DNA of 38,034 bases from Paludibacteraceae bacterium (GTDB lineage: Bacteria > Bacteroidota > Bacteroidia > Bacteroidales > Paludibacteraceae), in assembly GCA_017938155.1 (NCBI GenBank), contig JAGBCD010000031.1, forward strand, positions 1 through 38,034, written 5' to 3'. Each line of letters begins with the position of its first letter. Positions within the stretch are counted from its first letter, which is position 1. The notes under the pieces are model-generated. The model was not told where the DNA came from, did no database searches, and was given only the letters and a program-made list of their open reading frames with translations. Shown piece after piece: positions 17,488 through 26,100 of this stretch. Both the position numbers and the translations under genes were made by a program.

Positions 17488-18271
17488 TACAAATGATTTG
17501 CTTCGGTCACTCATAACAGATTATCAGCAAGGTAAGGTTGTTAGTGATGAGGTGAGTACTTGTTTGCAACAACCTCTCCCTGTCGTGCACGCAGGTTTTC
17601 AAACTGCAGGTAGAGGGCAGGCTGGAAATACATGGGAAAGTGAAGAGGGCAAAAACTTGTTGTTTTCAGTGTTGCTTAAACAACCTAAGGTGCCTATACA
17701 AGAAGGATTTAGGGTCGCAATGTGGGCAGCGTTGGCTATTGTCAAAACTCTTCATGATATTCCTCTAACTATAAAATGGCCGAATGATATCTATTATGAG
17801 GATAAAAAACTTTGTGGAATGCTAATAGAAAATAGCATTACTTCTGCAGGGTGGAACTATTCAATTATTGGAGTAGGGCTGAATGTGAATCAAACTCAAT
17901 GGTTATCTAATGCTCCTAATCCTGTATCAATAGCTACTATAACGCATCAACAAAAAGATTTGTCGTCATTATTGGATAAAATTATTGCACAAATGGTTGA
18001 GGACCTATCCTTGTTGGAGGATTACGAAAATTTGAAGCGACAGTACTTTGATTTTTTGTATCGAAAAGATGGGTATCATTATTATGTTGAAAGAGAGGTT
18101 AGTGTGCAACCCACGGACAACCAATGGGATGATTTGCATGGTGCATTTGAGGCAAAAATAGTTGATATTACACCTCAAGGGGAATTGATTTTACAATTGA
18201 AAGATAAGCAGTTACGTACATATCATTTCAAGCAAATACGTTATGTTATAAAAAGTAAAAATGAAAATTAA
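17465..18271 (+). CDS. birA: Biotin-[acetyl-CoA-carboxylase] ligase
   Basis: Cytoplasmic biotin protein ligase that makes biotinyl-AMP and attaches biotin to carboxylase carrier domains. The 268 residues include QTNSTND at 5-11, the biotinyl-AMP loop GRGQAGNTW at about 53-61, and the catalytic IKWPNDIYY followed by KKLCGMLIEN. There is no N-terminal helix-turn-helix, so it is the monofunctional enzyme, not the BirA repressor. A C-terminal SH3-like domain is present (GAFEAKIVDITPQGELIL). The start overlaps dacB by 23 bases, and rfbB follows after 15 bases. Confidence 0.94.
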   Translation: MFIRQTNSTNDLLRSLITDYQQGKVVSDEVSTCLQQPLPVVHAGFQTAGRGQAGNTWESEEGKNLLFSVLLKQPKVPIQEGFRVAMWAALAIVKTLHDIPLTIKWPNDIYYEDKKLCGMLIENSITSAGWNYSIIGVGLNVNQTQWLSNAPNPVSIATITHQQKDLSSLLDKIIAQMVEDLSLLEDYENLKRQYFDFLYRKDGYHYYVEREVSVQPTDNQWDDLHGAFEAKIVDITPQGELILQLKDKQLRTYHFKQIRYVIKSKNEN

Positions 18272-18286
18272 AATAAACTATACATC

Positions 18287-19417
18287 ATGAAGACAATTAT
18301 TATTACTGGCGGCGCCGGATTTATAGGAAGTCATGTCGTTCGATTATTTGTTAACAAATACCCAGATTATCGCATCATTAATGTAGATAAATTAACCTAT
18401 GCTGGCAATTTAGCCAACTTAAAAGATGTTGAAGATAAGCCAAATTATCGCTTTGTGCGTGCTGATATTTGCGATTTTGATACTATTTATCAGCTTATGC
18501 AACAGGAACACGTTACGGGTATTATTCATTTGGCTGCAGAGAGTCATGTGGATCGTTCTATCAAAGATCCATTCACGTTTGCACGTACCAACGTGATGGG
18601 AACATTGTCTTTGCTACAAGCTGCAAAATTATATTGGGAGTCACTGCCAGAGAAATATGATGATAAGCGTTTTTATCACATCTCAACGGATGAGGTATAT
18701 GGAGCCCTTGAGATGACACATCCAGAAGGTATTGTTCCTCCTTTTACGACCAAAGCTTCTTCCTCTCATCACGAGGCATATGGTGAGGATTTCTTTTTAG
18801 AAACCACTAAATACAATCCTCATAGTCCTTATTCTGCTTCTAAAGCAAGTAGTGATCATTTTGTTCGTGCCTTTCATGATACTTATGGAATGCCAACAAT
18901 CGTTACAAATTGTTCAAATAACTACGGACCATATCAATTCCCAGAAAAATTGATACCATTATTTATTAATAACATACGTCATCGCAAACCATTACCTGTT
19001 TATGGTAAGGGAGAAAATGTAAGAGATTGGTTATTTGTTGAAGACCATGCCAGAGCTATTGATTTGATTTATCATCGTGGTACAGTAGCAGAAACGTATA
19101 ATATCGGTGGGTTTAACGAATGGAAAAATATTGATATTATCAAAGTGGTCATCAACACTGTTGATAGACTATTAGGTAGAGAAGAAGGAGAAGACATGGA
19201 TTTGATTACCTATGTTACAGATAGAGCAGGCCATGATATGCGTTATGCAATCGATTCTCGCAAGTTGCAAGCAGAGTTGGGGTGGGAACCAAGTTTACAA
19301 TTTGAAGAGGGAATAGAAAAGACCGTGCGATGGTATTTGGAGCATCAAGACTGGATGGATAATATAACGAGTGGTGATTATGAGAAGTACTATGATGATA
19401 TGTACAAGAATCGTTAA
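18287..19417 (+). CDS. rfbB: dTDP-glucose 4,6-dehydratase
   Basis: NAD-dependent extended short-chain dehydrogenase making dTDP-4-keto-6-deoxyglucose, precursor of dTDP-rhamnose and related sugars. Of the 376 residues, the Rossmann motif GGAGFIGSH is near the N terminus, and the catalytic stretch HISTDEVYG supplies Thr, Asp and Glu. YSASKASSD gives the YxxxK pair, and NCSNNYGPYQFPEKLIP is characteristic of RfbB rather than UDP-glucose epimerase. It is the last gene of the operon, followed by a hairpin terminator. rfbA, rfbC and rfbD are not nearby. The two rhamnosyltransferase-like genes of the polysaccharide cluster could use its downstream product. Confidence 0.95.
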   Translation: MKTIIITGGAGFIGSHVVRLFVNKYPDYRIINVDKLTYAGNLANLKDVEDKPNYRFVRADICDFDTIYQLMQQEHVTGIIHLAAESHVDRSIKDPFTFARTNVMGTLSLLQAAKLYWESLPEKYDDKRFYHISTDEVYGALEMTHPEGIVPPFTTKASSSHHEAYGEDFFLETTKYNPHSPYSASKASSDHFVRAFHDTYGMPTIVTNCSNNYGPYQFPEKLIPLFINNIRHRKPLPVYGKGENVRDWLFVEDHARAIDLIYHRGTVAETYNIGGFNEWKNIDIIKVVINTVDRLLGREEGEDMDLITYVTDRAGHDMRYAIDSRKLQAELGWEPSLQFEEGIEKTVRWYLEHQDWMDNITSGDYEKYYDDMYKNR

Positions 19418-19435
19418 TAGTAATTAAAATATATT

Positions 19436-19476
19436 ATTGGGACCGAATCTTTTACTAAGAAACGGTCCCAATTTTA
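19436..19476. terminator. Terminator between rfbB and malQ (probably bidirectional)
   Basis: Perfect ten-base-pair stem, ATTGGGACCG at 19436-19445 with CGGTCCCAAT at 19463-19472, and a 17-base loop. On the plus strand it is followed by TTTATT; on the minus strand by AATATATTTT. It lies between two convergent genes, 18 bases after the rfbB stop and 42 bases from the malQ stop. Confidence 0.75.
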
Positions 19477-19518
19477 TTCGTTATAATTGTTATTCCTTGT
19501 TTTTGAAATCATCAAGGT

Positions 19519-22110
19519 TTAACGAGAAGCACGTTGTATAAGATTTTTGAGTTTACTATTAAGGTTATCCGCCTTGAGCAAGTCTTCAAGTTTGATGTGC
19601 ATTCGATAGTTCCAGAAGTGTCTTGGATTGGACGGAAGGTTGATTCGTTCGCCTTGTGCATCAGCCAATCGAAGTTCTCCATCTATAGCCATCCAGTCTT
19701 GCCATGGTAGTATAACCCACATTGCTGGTGAATATAAGTGTTGATTGACAACAAACTCTGCAATTTCGGGTGTCATATTATCAGGAGCTTCTCCCCACCA
19801 TCCCATTTGTTCGTTATAGAATTGCTGTGTGACTTGTTTGTCTTCTTCCCACCAAGCTCGTAAAGGATTGGTATCATGGGTGCCAGTGGTACAAACACTC
19901 AAGTAGGGTGCGTTCGATGGGTGTGCAAAGGCCATTGTTGGGTCTTTAGGCATGCGTTGAATCTCTAAACTTAATATTTGCAATTGATGCATTACATCAG
20001 GCACACATTCTGGTACCATTCCCAAATCCTCTCCACAGCATAACATACCGGTAGCACTGATGAGAGTCGGTAATTTGCGTAGAGCAGATTCGCGCCAGAA
20101 TTGCGTATGACGACGATAGAAATAATCATTATATATGCCCATCAACACTTCTCGCTGATCGTTATATAGATCATTGAAGGAGTGTGATTGATAGATGGAG
20201 ATACGTGGGTGAAGTAATTGTTCATTTGTTTGGTCTCGAACAAATAGAACCTCGCAATGGAGATATAATAATCCATTGCATAAGTTAGTTATTTGCTCTG
20301 GGGTATAGAGTTGCTTAGCTGCCTCACTTTCAAAGTATGTTTGCACTTTTACTTGTGTATCGTATTCCTCTTTGAACCAATAGATATATCCATCGTTGGT
20401 GTTGAGGAAGGTGGCTTTTGCAAGTTCTGTATCATACCCAAATACATCGCCTAAGAAATGGTTGCGGATATAAGGTTTTACCATACGATCTTCATCTAGG
20501 CAAACACCCATGTTCCAGAGGTCTTGAAGGGTGTAAGGAAGGGCAGGATTGAAGTGGCCACATAGTCCCCATACGTCACTTTTACGCATTTGCCATATTC
20601 TAAAGAAACCTAATATATGGTCAATTCTGTATGCATCGAAATAATCTTGCATCTTTCTAAATCGTTGACGCCACCATGAATAATTATCTTTAGCCATCAT
20701 ATCCCAATTATACGTTGGGAATCCCCAGTTTTGTCCTCTCGCATCAAAATCATCGGGTGGTGCACCAGCAGAGGCATTGAGATGGAATAATTCTGGATAG
20801 AAATGTGCATCTACTGAATCTGGAGAAATGCCGATAGGAATGTCTCCTTTGATAGCAACCCCTTTGGAATGGGCATACTGAACCGCTTCGGATAGTTGAA
20901 GATCAGCATGGTGTTGGAGGTAGCAATAGAATTCTTTAGGCATTCCGTCGCGTTGGGACATGAAAGTTACATAAGGGTCTAACCATGCATGATTTTTTTT
21001 GTAGAACTCTTTGTATGAATCTTTCTTCATCCATTCTTCCCCTTCATTTTCAAAGAGGGCTTTGAAATAAACCATTTTTGCATCATACACACATTGGTAA
21101 TCAGCAATCGTCTTTTGGTTAAATTCCTTTCGCTCCTTGTCGTATTGTTTTTTCAATGCGGCACTCAATTTACCCATCTTTGCTATATTTAAGTATATTG
21201 GATGAAGTGCAAAAACTGAAACTGCGTTGTATGGGTAAGAGTCTCTGTTGGTATGGGTAAGGGTAGTATCATTGATAGGAAGCGTTTGGATCATCTTTTG
21301 TCCAGTCAATGCAGCCCAATCTGCCATTTTTTTGAGATCCAAATATTCACCTATACCCAATCCATCTTCTGTGCGTAAGGAGAAAACTGGGATGGCTACA
21401 CCTGCGCCTTTGAAGCGTTGTTGTGTACGATGAAAACAACGGTCATTTTGTTGGATTCGAATGCCTTTTTGCAATCCCCAAATGATACGGTTTTCTCCCC
21501 ATTCCATATCTACAATCTTACGTGTCTGTAAGTCATATATACAATATTTGTATTCTACTACAACATCGGCAGCACTTTTGATACTAATGGACCAAATAGG
21601 GAATGTTCCGTCATTCATAGGAACAAAGTGTTCGGATGACCATTCTCCCAATTCTGGAATATTACCCATAATACCAACTCCTTGTGTAGGTAAGACCTGT
21701 GGCGCGTCTATAGAGAAATATAAGTTATGCGTCTTGAGTGGTTTATATGGTTTTTGTGGACGAATCCTATTGAACAAAGAATGTAAAAAAGCTTTTGTAT
21801 AAAAAGGTTTTTCCAAGTCTTCTACTTGCCAAAAATCTCGAATGATTAATTCTTGTGTGGGGTGAATGACGAGTATGCGAGGTTCACCATCTTCATAAAC
21901 AAAACTACCATCTTGTAAGCGGATAGCATATTTATAATGAAGGGTTCCTTTTGGGGCAACATCGATGCTTCCTGTCCAAAAATCTTGACCTTGACATGAA
22001 AGTGCCAAACAGTTTGCTTCTGTAAGACCTAAAATAGGTTTCTCTACCTCAATTAGGCATAGAGTTTGACCATATTCGGTACGATAGTTAATTTGAAATG
22101 TAAGTGTCAT
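19519..22110 (-). CDS. malQ: 4-alpha-glucanotransferase, GH77, with two CBM20 domains (DPE2-like)
   Basis: Transfers maltosyl/glucan units between alpha-1,4-glucans, serving glycogen, maltose and starch metabolism in the cytoplasm. At 863 residues it is far longer than E. coli-type MalQ. Two starch-binding CBM20-like domains come first (about 1-95 and 125-235), as in plant DPE2. The GH77 barrel follows from about 250, starting VAIPVFSLRTEDGLGIGEY. Catalytic segments are the nucleophile region DAYRIDHILGFFR and the acid/base region CGEDLGMVPECV; the substrate loop region includes GAPPDDFDARGQNWGFP. No signal peptide is seen. It has its own promoter at 22148-22178. Confidence 0.95.
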   Translation of the reverse strand: MTLTFQINYRTEYGQTLCLIEVEKPILGLTEANCLALSCQGQDFWTGSIDVAPKGTLHYKYAIRLQDGSFVYEDGEPRILVIHPTQELIIRDFWQVEDLEKPFYTKAFLHSLFNRIRPQKPYKPLKTHNLYFSIDAPQVLPTQGVGIMGNIPELGEWSSEHFVPMNDGTFPIWSISIKSAADVVVEYKYCIYDLQTRKIVDMEWGENRIIWGLQKGIRIQQNDRCFHRTQQRFKGAGVAIPVFSLRTEDGLGIGEYLDLKKMADWAALTGQKMIQTLPINDTTLTHTNRDSYPYNAVSVFALHPIYLNIAKMGKLSAALKKQYDKERKEFNQKTIADYQCVYDAKMVYFKALFENEGEEWMKKDSYKEFYKKNHAWLDPYVTFMSQRDGMPKEFYCYLQHHADLQLSEAVQYAHSKGVAIKGDIPIGISPDSVDAHFYPELFHLNASAGAPPDDFDARGQNWGFPTYNWDMMAKDNYSWWRQRFRKMQDYFDAYRIDHILGFFRIWQMRKSDVWGLCGHFNPALPYTLQDLWNMGVCLDEDRMVKPYIRNHFLGDVFGYDTELAKATFLNTNDGYIYWFKEEYDTQVKVQTYFESEAAKQLYTPEQITNLCNGLLYLHCEVLFVRDQTNEQLLHPRISIYQSHSFNDLYNDQREVLMGIYNDYFYRRHTQFWRESALRKLPTLISATGMLCCGEDLGMVPECVPDVMHQLQILSLEIQRMPKDPTMAFAHPSNAPYLSVCTTGTHDTNPLRAWWEEDKQVTQQFYNEQMGWWGEAPDNMTPEIAEFVVNQHLYSPAMWVILPWQDWMAIDGELRLADAQGERINLPSNPRHFWNYRMHIKLEDLLKADNLNSKLKNLIQRASR

Positions 22111-22147
22111 ATGAATTAAAGTATTAGATATGCTTTTTAGTTTATTG

Positions 22148-22178
22148 CAAAGGTATATAGAAAATCCGACATTTGCAA
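22148..22178 (-). promoter_or_regulatory. Promoter of malQ
   Basis: On the minus strand, TTG at 22178-22176, a 20-base spacer, then TACCTTTG at 22155-22148. It lies in the 72-base gap downstream of the flippase-like gene and gives a leader of about 30 bases, so malQ is independently transcribed. Confidence 0.75.
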
Positions 22179-22182
22179 ATTC

Positions 22183-23112
22183 TCATTCATTTTTCTTGAT
22201 TAAGGTTCCAATAATGACAGGCAATGCAGTGTTGATAATCCACATAAGAAGAACGGCACACATGATATTGGGAGTACTTTGTGGTACCATGCTATTGAAC
22301 AACCAAATAGCCCAGGATCCTCGTATACCTACATCTATAATAGGAGCACTGGGACTAATAGTCACCAACAAGTAGTACAATGAAATACCGATTAAATAGT
22401 TTGTGATATCAAGTTCTACACCGCAGAAGATGAGAAGCCAATATAGTTGTGTACAGTAGCAAAGGTATCTGCATATGGTCCATCCTCCCACAACTGCCAT
22501 TTGTTTAATAGAGTAGTTCTTAAACGATGTAAAATAGGATTGTAAATGAACGTTGTGCCATTTGCGATGGGATAGGGTATTCAAAATGAATGGAGTGCCG
22601 ATTAATAGTAGCCCTACTAATCCCCCAATAGCGATACTCAAATAGAGTAAAGTTTCATTTTCCTTCGACAAATAGGCGATAGCAGCAGGTATTCCTAATA
22701 TGATATTTACCCATGTCATCCACACGCTTCCTATAATACCTAAGGTTAAACCAATAGTCCAAAACGATCGAGGGTAGGTGAGGAGACGAGTGGGTATTTC
22801 TCCCAAGCGATACGGAGTGATGAATCCTCCTACAACTCCTTGATAGACTTGTCGTTGAGCATCGATTAGTTTCAATGGAACCATGGGAGCTATCAAAGAC
22901 TGCCATCGCAAACTTTCAAGTAGTATATTAATAGGAAAAAGTAAAAAAGCCCCCAATAGATAAAACCAAGTATAACCTCCATTGTAGGATAACTGCTGAA
23001 GAAAGAGAGTATAAGAATCAAATGTTATGAGTTTGTAGGCGAGGTATCCGTATGCGATAACCCCACACAAACTATAGATAATAACACGCCAATATCCCTT
23101 TTCTTTTTTCAC
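22183..23112 (-). CDS. Flippase-like/UPF0104 membrane protein (LPG synthase transmembrane-type)
   Basis: Inner-membrane protein of unknown substrate with about eight helices. It resembles the transmembrane domain shared by lysylphosphatidylglycerol synthases and AglD-type proteins. Supporting parts are WQSLIAPMVPLKLIDAQR, GGFITPYRLGEIPTRLLTYP and ISPSAPIIDVGIRGS, three regions conserved in the family. No soluble aminoacyl-transferase domain is attached, so it cannot make lysyl-PG alone. The GTG at 23112 (309 residues) is chosen: the longest frame's ATG at 23193 lies inside the gpmI terminator hairpin, and a TATCTTTG box is at 23117-23124. That would make the message leaderless or nearly so. 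Confidence 0.7.
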   Translation of the reverse strand: MKKEKGYWRVIIYSLCGVIAYGYLAYKLITFDSYTLFLQQLSYNGGYTWFYLLGAFLLFPINILLESLRWQSLIAPMVPLKLIDAQRQVYQGVVGGFITPYRLGEIPTRLLTYPRSFWTIGLTLGIIGSVWMTWVNIILGIPAAIAYLSKENETLLYLSIAIGGLVGLLLIGTPFILNTLSHRKWHNVHLQSYFTSFKNYSIKQMAVVGGWTICRYLCYCTQLYWLLIFCGVELDITNYLIGISLYYLLVTISPSAPIIDVGIRGSWAIWLFNSMVPQSTPNIMCAVLLMWIINTALPVIIGTLIKKNE

Positions 23113-23116
23113 AGTG

Positions 23117-23124
23117 CAAAGATA
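23117..23124 (-). promoter_or_regulatory. Possible promoter (-7 box) of the flippase-like gene
   Basis: TATCTTTG on the minus strand, an exact TAnnTTTG match, but no TTG at the usual distance. The predicted start of transcription near 23110 almost coincides with the GTG at 23112-23110. Either the message is leaderless or the box is fortuitous and the gene is read from elsewhere. Confidence 0.45.
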
Positions 23125-23178
23125 ATTTTTTTTTTGCAGATATAAAAAATGTGTTTTATAATTATCGCCTTTCTTACA

Positions 23179-23207
23179 AACAAAGGCTACCATGAGTAGC
23201 CTTTGTT
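23179..23207 (-). terminator. Terminator of gpmI
   Basis: A perfect 12-base-pair hairpin (23179-23190 with 23196-23207, five-base loop) begins 21 bases after the gpmI stop. Read on the minus strand, the stem ends in TTTGTT and is followed by TGT, a modest U-tract. The ATG of the longest downstream frame is inside the hairpin loop and stem. Confidence 0.7.
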
Positions 23208-23228
23208 TTGGTTGGTATGTAATGATGA

Positions 23229-24755
23229 TTAATGTATCAAGTTGTGTCCAGTCATCTCCGCAGGTTGTTCAATCCCTAAGATATGGCATAGAGATGGAGC
23301 AACATCTGCTAATATACCATCTTCTAATGTTGCATCTTTATGGTCTTTGCTCACATATACGAATGGAACGGGATTTAGTGAATGTGCGGTGTTTGGACTT
23401 CCATCAGCATTGATGGCGTTGTCGCAGTTGCCATGGTCAGCAATGATGATAATCTCGTAGTCATTTTTTAGAGCTGTTTGAACGACTTTGTCAACGCAGA
23501 CATCAATGGTTTTGACAGCTTTAACGATGGCTTCGTATATTCCAGTATGTCCTACCATGTCGCCATTTGCAAAGTTGAGTGTGATGTAGTCGTACTTTTG
23601 GGTATCCAAAGCTTGACAAAGTGCCTCTGTAACTTCTGGTGCAGACATCTCTGGTTGCAAATCGTAGGTTGCCACTTTAGGAGATGGGATTAATATGCGC
23701 TCTTCACCAGGATACTCTGCCTCTCTACCGCCATTGAAGAAGAAGGTTACATGGGCAAATTTCTCTGTTTCGGCGATACGTAATTGTTTGAGTCCATTGT
23801 TAGAAACGATTTCACCCATGGTGTTTTGAACATTTTCTTTTGGGAAGAGAATATGCAAACCTGTAAAGGATGAGTCGTATGGTGTCATGCAGTAGTATTG
23901 CAAATTAGGAATGGTTTGCATGCCATGCTCAGGCATATCTTGTTGAGTGAGAGCAATGGTGATTTCTTTTGCACGGTCGTTGCGATAATTGAAGAAAATA
24001 ACGACATCTCCCTTTTGTATGGTGGCAATGGCTTTACCGTCGCGAACATGAACGATAGGTTTGATAAATTCATCGGTAACTCCTTCTTGGTAACTTTCTT
24101 CAACAGCTTTAAGCATATCTTCTGCAGCTTTACCTTCTCCTTTGACGAGGCAATCGTATGCTACTTTGACGCGTTCCCAACGTTTGTCACGATCCATTGC
24201 GTAAAAACGACCTTGTATAGAGGCAATCTCACCGCAAGTTTGTGATAGATGTTGTTGAAGTTGGTCAATAAAGCCATAGCCCGATTTAGGATCCGTATCA
24301 CGTCCATCCATAAAACAATGGATGAATGTATGACCTTCCAAACCATAAGTTTGAGCAATGTGAGTCAAATAGAAAAGATGGTCAAAAGATGAGTGTACTC
24401 CACCATTTGATGTCAATCCCATGATATGCAAGTTTTTGCCTGTAGATTGGGCATAACTAAATGCATTCTTAATCTCAGGATTATCAAGTATGCTACCATC
24501 TTTGCAAGCGCGATTGATTTTAACTAAATCTTGGTAAACCACTCTACCTGCACCGATATTGAGGTGTCCTACTTCAGAGTTGCCCATTTGTCCATCAGGC
24601 AAACCTACATTTTCACCACTTGCTTGCAGTTGGCTATGTGGATATTGAGATAGTAACGAATCCCAATGTGGAGTAGGGGTACTTGATATAGCATCGGCTT
24701 GTGTTTTATTTCCGATTCCCCAGCCGTCAAGAATCATAAGTAGTGCTTTTGCCAT
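23229..24755 (-). CDS. gpmI: 2,3-bisphosphoglycerate-independent phosphoglycerate mutase
   Basis: Mn2+-dependent glycolytic enzyme that interconverts 3- and 2-phosphoglycerate in the cytoplasm. Its 508 residues match the family length. ILDGWG at 8-13 gives the first metal aspartate, and [15 protein letters not shown] has the phosphorylated serine at residue 60. [11 protein letters not shown] lies in the transferase domain. Further metal ligands lie in [12 protein letters not shown] and [10 protein letters not shown], and the C-terminal segment [14 protein letters not shown] is typical. It has its own consensus promoter and terminator and is therefore monocistronic. Confidence 0.98.
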   Translation of the reverse strand: MAKALLMILDGWGIGNKTQADAISSTPTPHWDSLLSQYPHSQLQASGENVGLPDGQMGNSEVGHLNIGAGRVVYQDLVKINRACKDGSILDNPEIKNAFSYAQSTGKNLHIMGLTSNGGVHSSFDHLFYLTHIAQTYGLEGHTFIHCFMDGRDTDPKSGYGFIDQLQQHLSQTCGEIASIQGRFYAMDRDKRWERVKVAYDCLVKGEGKAAEDMLKAVEESYQEGVTDEFIKPIVHVRDGKAIATIQKGDVVIFFNYRNDRAKEITIALTQQDMPEHGMQTIPNLQYYCMTPYDSSFTGLHILFPKENVQNTMGEIVSNNGLKQLRIAETEKFAHVTFFFNGGREAEYPGEERILIPSPKVATYDLQPEMSAPEVTEALCQALDTQKYDYITLNFANGDMVGHTGIYEAIVKAVKTIDVCVDKVVQTALKNDYEIIIIADHGNCDNAINADGSPNTAHSLNPVPFVYVSKDHKDATLEDGILADVAPSLCHILGIEQPAEMTGHNLIH

Positions 24756-24800
24756 AGTTGTATATTTATTTGTAGTTTATTCATTAAATTATTTTGAGTA

Positions 24801-24831
24801 CAAAGATACGTTATTTTTTTGAAAACAACAA
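24801..24831 (-). promoter_or_regulatory. Promoter of gpmI
   Basis: On the minus strand, TTG at 24831-24829, a 20-base spacer, then TATCTTTG at 24808-24801. The leader to the ATG at 24755 is about 40 bases. The rest of the gap up to the smpB stop (24832-24953) holds no gene; an imperfect hairpin with ATAGTA/TACTAT arms around 24915-24953 lacks a U-tract and is not called a terminator. Confidence 0.75.
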
Positions 24832-24953
24832 AATAGATTATCGTTTGCCACGTTGACAAATCAAAATAGTATTCCGTTCCAAAAGCATAGATGTGTGGTT
24901 GCTTGTGATGTATAGATAGTAGGCAAGATGATGGGGTGATGGTTCATCTACTA

Positions 24954-25412
24954 TTAGAAACTTCGCATTGCGCGCTGTAATTCTCGTTGATCATCAGCCT
25001 TGCGAAGTGCATCTCGTTTGTCGTATGTGTGTTTGCCTTGACACAAACCAATCTCTAACTTGGCAAATCCCTTTTCGGTAATGAATAGTCGAAGGGGAAT
25101 GATTGTTTTACCACTCTCTCGAGTCAGACGATCTAATTTACGCAATTCTTTGCGAGTGAGTAGCAATTTTCTGTCACGTTTAACATCATGATTACTATAA
25201 CTTCCAAAACGATATTCGGAAATATGCATTTGTTTGACCCATAATTCATTCCCAATAAAGATACAATACGTATCAACCAAACTGGCTTTGCCATCGCGTA
25301 TTGATTTGATTTCTGTGCCAAAAAGCTGAATACCAGCCACATATCGATCCAGAATTAAGTAATCAAACGAAGCGCGGCGATTTTTAATATTTACGTCACT
25401 TTTAAGTCGCAT
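24954..25412 (-). CDS. smpB: SsrA-binding protein SmpB
   Basis: tmRNA-binding protein needed for trans-translation rescue of stalled ribosomes. At 152 residues it is of normal length. The beta-barrel core has the family segments [36 protein letters not shown] and [12 protein letters not shown]. The [10 protein letters not shown] motif and the tail [16 protein letters not shown]-type segment follow (here [18 protein letters not shown]), ending in a basic helix that mimics the mRNA path. It is transcribed alone from the interlocked divergent promoter at 25441-25471. The tmRNA gene itself is not in the window. Confidence 0.98.
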   Translation of the reverse strand: MRLKSDVNIKNRRASFDYLILDRYVAGIQLFGTEIKSIRDGKASLVDTYCIFIGNELWVKQMHISEYRFGSYSNHDVKRDRKLLLTRKELRKLDRLTRESGKTIIPLRLFITEKGFAKLEIGLCQGKHTYDKRDALRKADDQRELQRAMRSF

Positions 25413-25440
25413 ATAGGAATATAGGTCTATCTCTGTGGTG

Positions 25441-25471
25441 CAAAATTACGACAAAATTTGCATATATACAA
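25441..25471 (-). promoter_or_regulatory. Promoter of smpB
   Basis: On the minus strand, TTG at 25471-25469, a 20-base spacer, then TAATTTTG at 25448-25441. It shares 14 base pairs (25458-25471) with the promoter of the divergent DUF5606 gene, and its -33 element sits within the other promoter's spacer. The leader is about 22 bases. Confidence 0.72.
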
Positions 25472-25488
25472 AAAAAGATGTACTTTTG
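25458..25488 (+). promoter_or_regulatory. Promoter of the DUF5606-nif3-zinc-ribbon genes
   Basis: TTG at 25458-25460, a 20-base spacer, then TACTTTTG at 25481-25488. It overlaps the divergent smpB promoter. The leader of about 60 bases contains a short hairpin (CTCTTTC GTG GAAAGAG at about 25500-25515) with no known function. Confidence 0.75.
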
Positions 25489-25553
25489 TGGTCTAATTCT
25501 CTTTCGTGAAAGAGGTGTTAATAGATTCAAGTATTTAATTATATAAAACGGAT

Positions 25554-26081
25554 ATGTTTAAAGATATTCTCGCTATTACTGGTAAGCCAGGATTGTTTAA
25601 GTTAGTAAGTAGAGGCAATAATATGCTGATTGTTGAGTCTTTAATTGATGGCAAGCGCATGCCAACCTATGCTCGAGATAAGATTGTATCACTTGCTGAT
25701 GTTAGTATGTACACAATGGATGATGATATGCCATTGTCGGAAGTACTTACCAAATTAGGCGAGATGGAGCAACTCAACAAGTCAAGTGTTGATCCTAAGA
25801 AAGCGGATAACCAACAATTGCGTGATTATTTTGCCAAGTTTGTGCCTAACTTTGATCAAGATAGAGTGTATCCTTCCGATATTAAAAAACTTATCGTATG
25901 GTATAATCTACTCATTGATGCAGGTATCAAGGACTTTACGGTAGATGAGAATGAAGAAGGTGAAGTGGCTATAGAGGAAAAGAAACAAGAAACCAAAAAA
26001 GCCGCTCCTAAAGCACAAGTAAAAACACAAAAATCAGCTGCAACTTCTGTTAAGACAGGTGTAGGTGCAAGAAAAGGATAA
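25554..26081 (+). CDS. DUF5606 domain protein
   Basis: Conserved Bacteroidetes protein of unknown function, 175 residues, no signal peptide or membrane segment, so probably cytoplasmic. The N-terminal part (FKDILAITGKPGLFKLVSRG) and the middle region (QQLRDYFAKFVPNFDQDRVY then SDIKKLIVWYNLL) match the DUF5606 family as I know it. After about residue 130 the tail is low-complexity and rich in Lys, Ala and Glu. It is read from a consensus promoter and followed closely by the nif3 homologue, an arrangement I associate with Bacteroidales; co-function is only an inference. Confidence 0.88.
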   Translation: MFKDILAITGKPGLFKLVSRGNNMLIVESLIDGKRMPTYARDKIVSLADVSMYTMDDDMPLSEVLTKLGEMEQLNKSSVDPKKADNQQLRDYFAKFVPNFDQDRVYPSDIKKLIVWYNLLIDAGIKDFTVDENEEGEVAIEEKKQETKKAAPKAQVKTQKSAATSVKTGVGARKG

Positions 26082-26100
26082 TATACCCAACCAATATAGG

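Noticed and set aside
24915-24953. Imperfect hairpin downstream of smpB as its terminator
   Set aside because: The stem is interrupted by a bulge and no U-tract follows on the minus strand.
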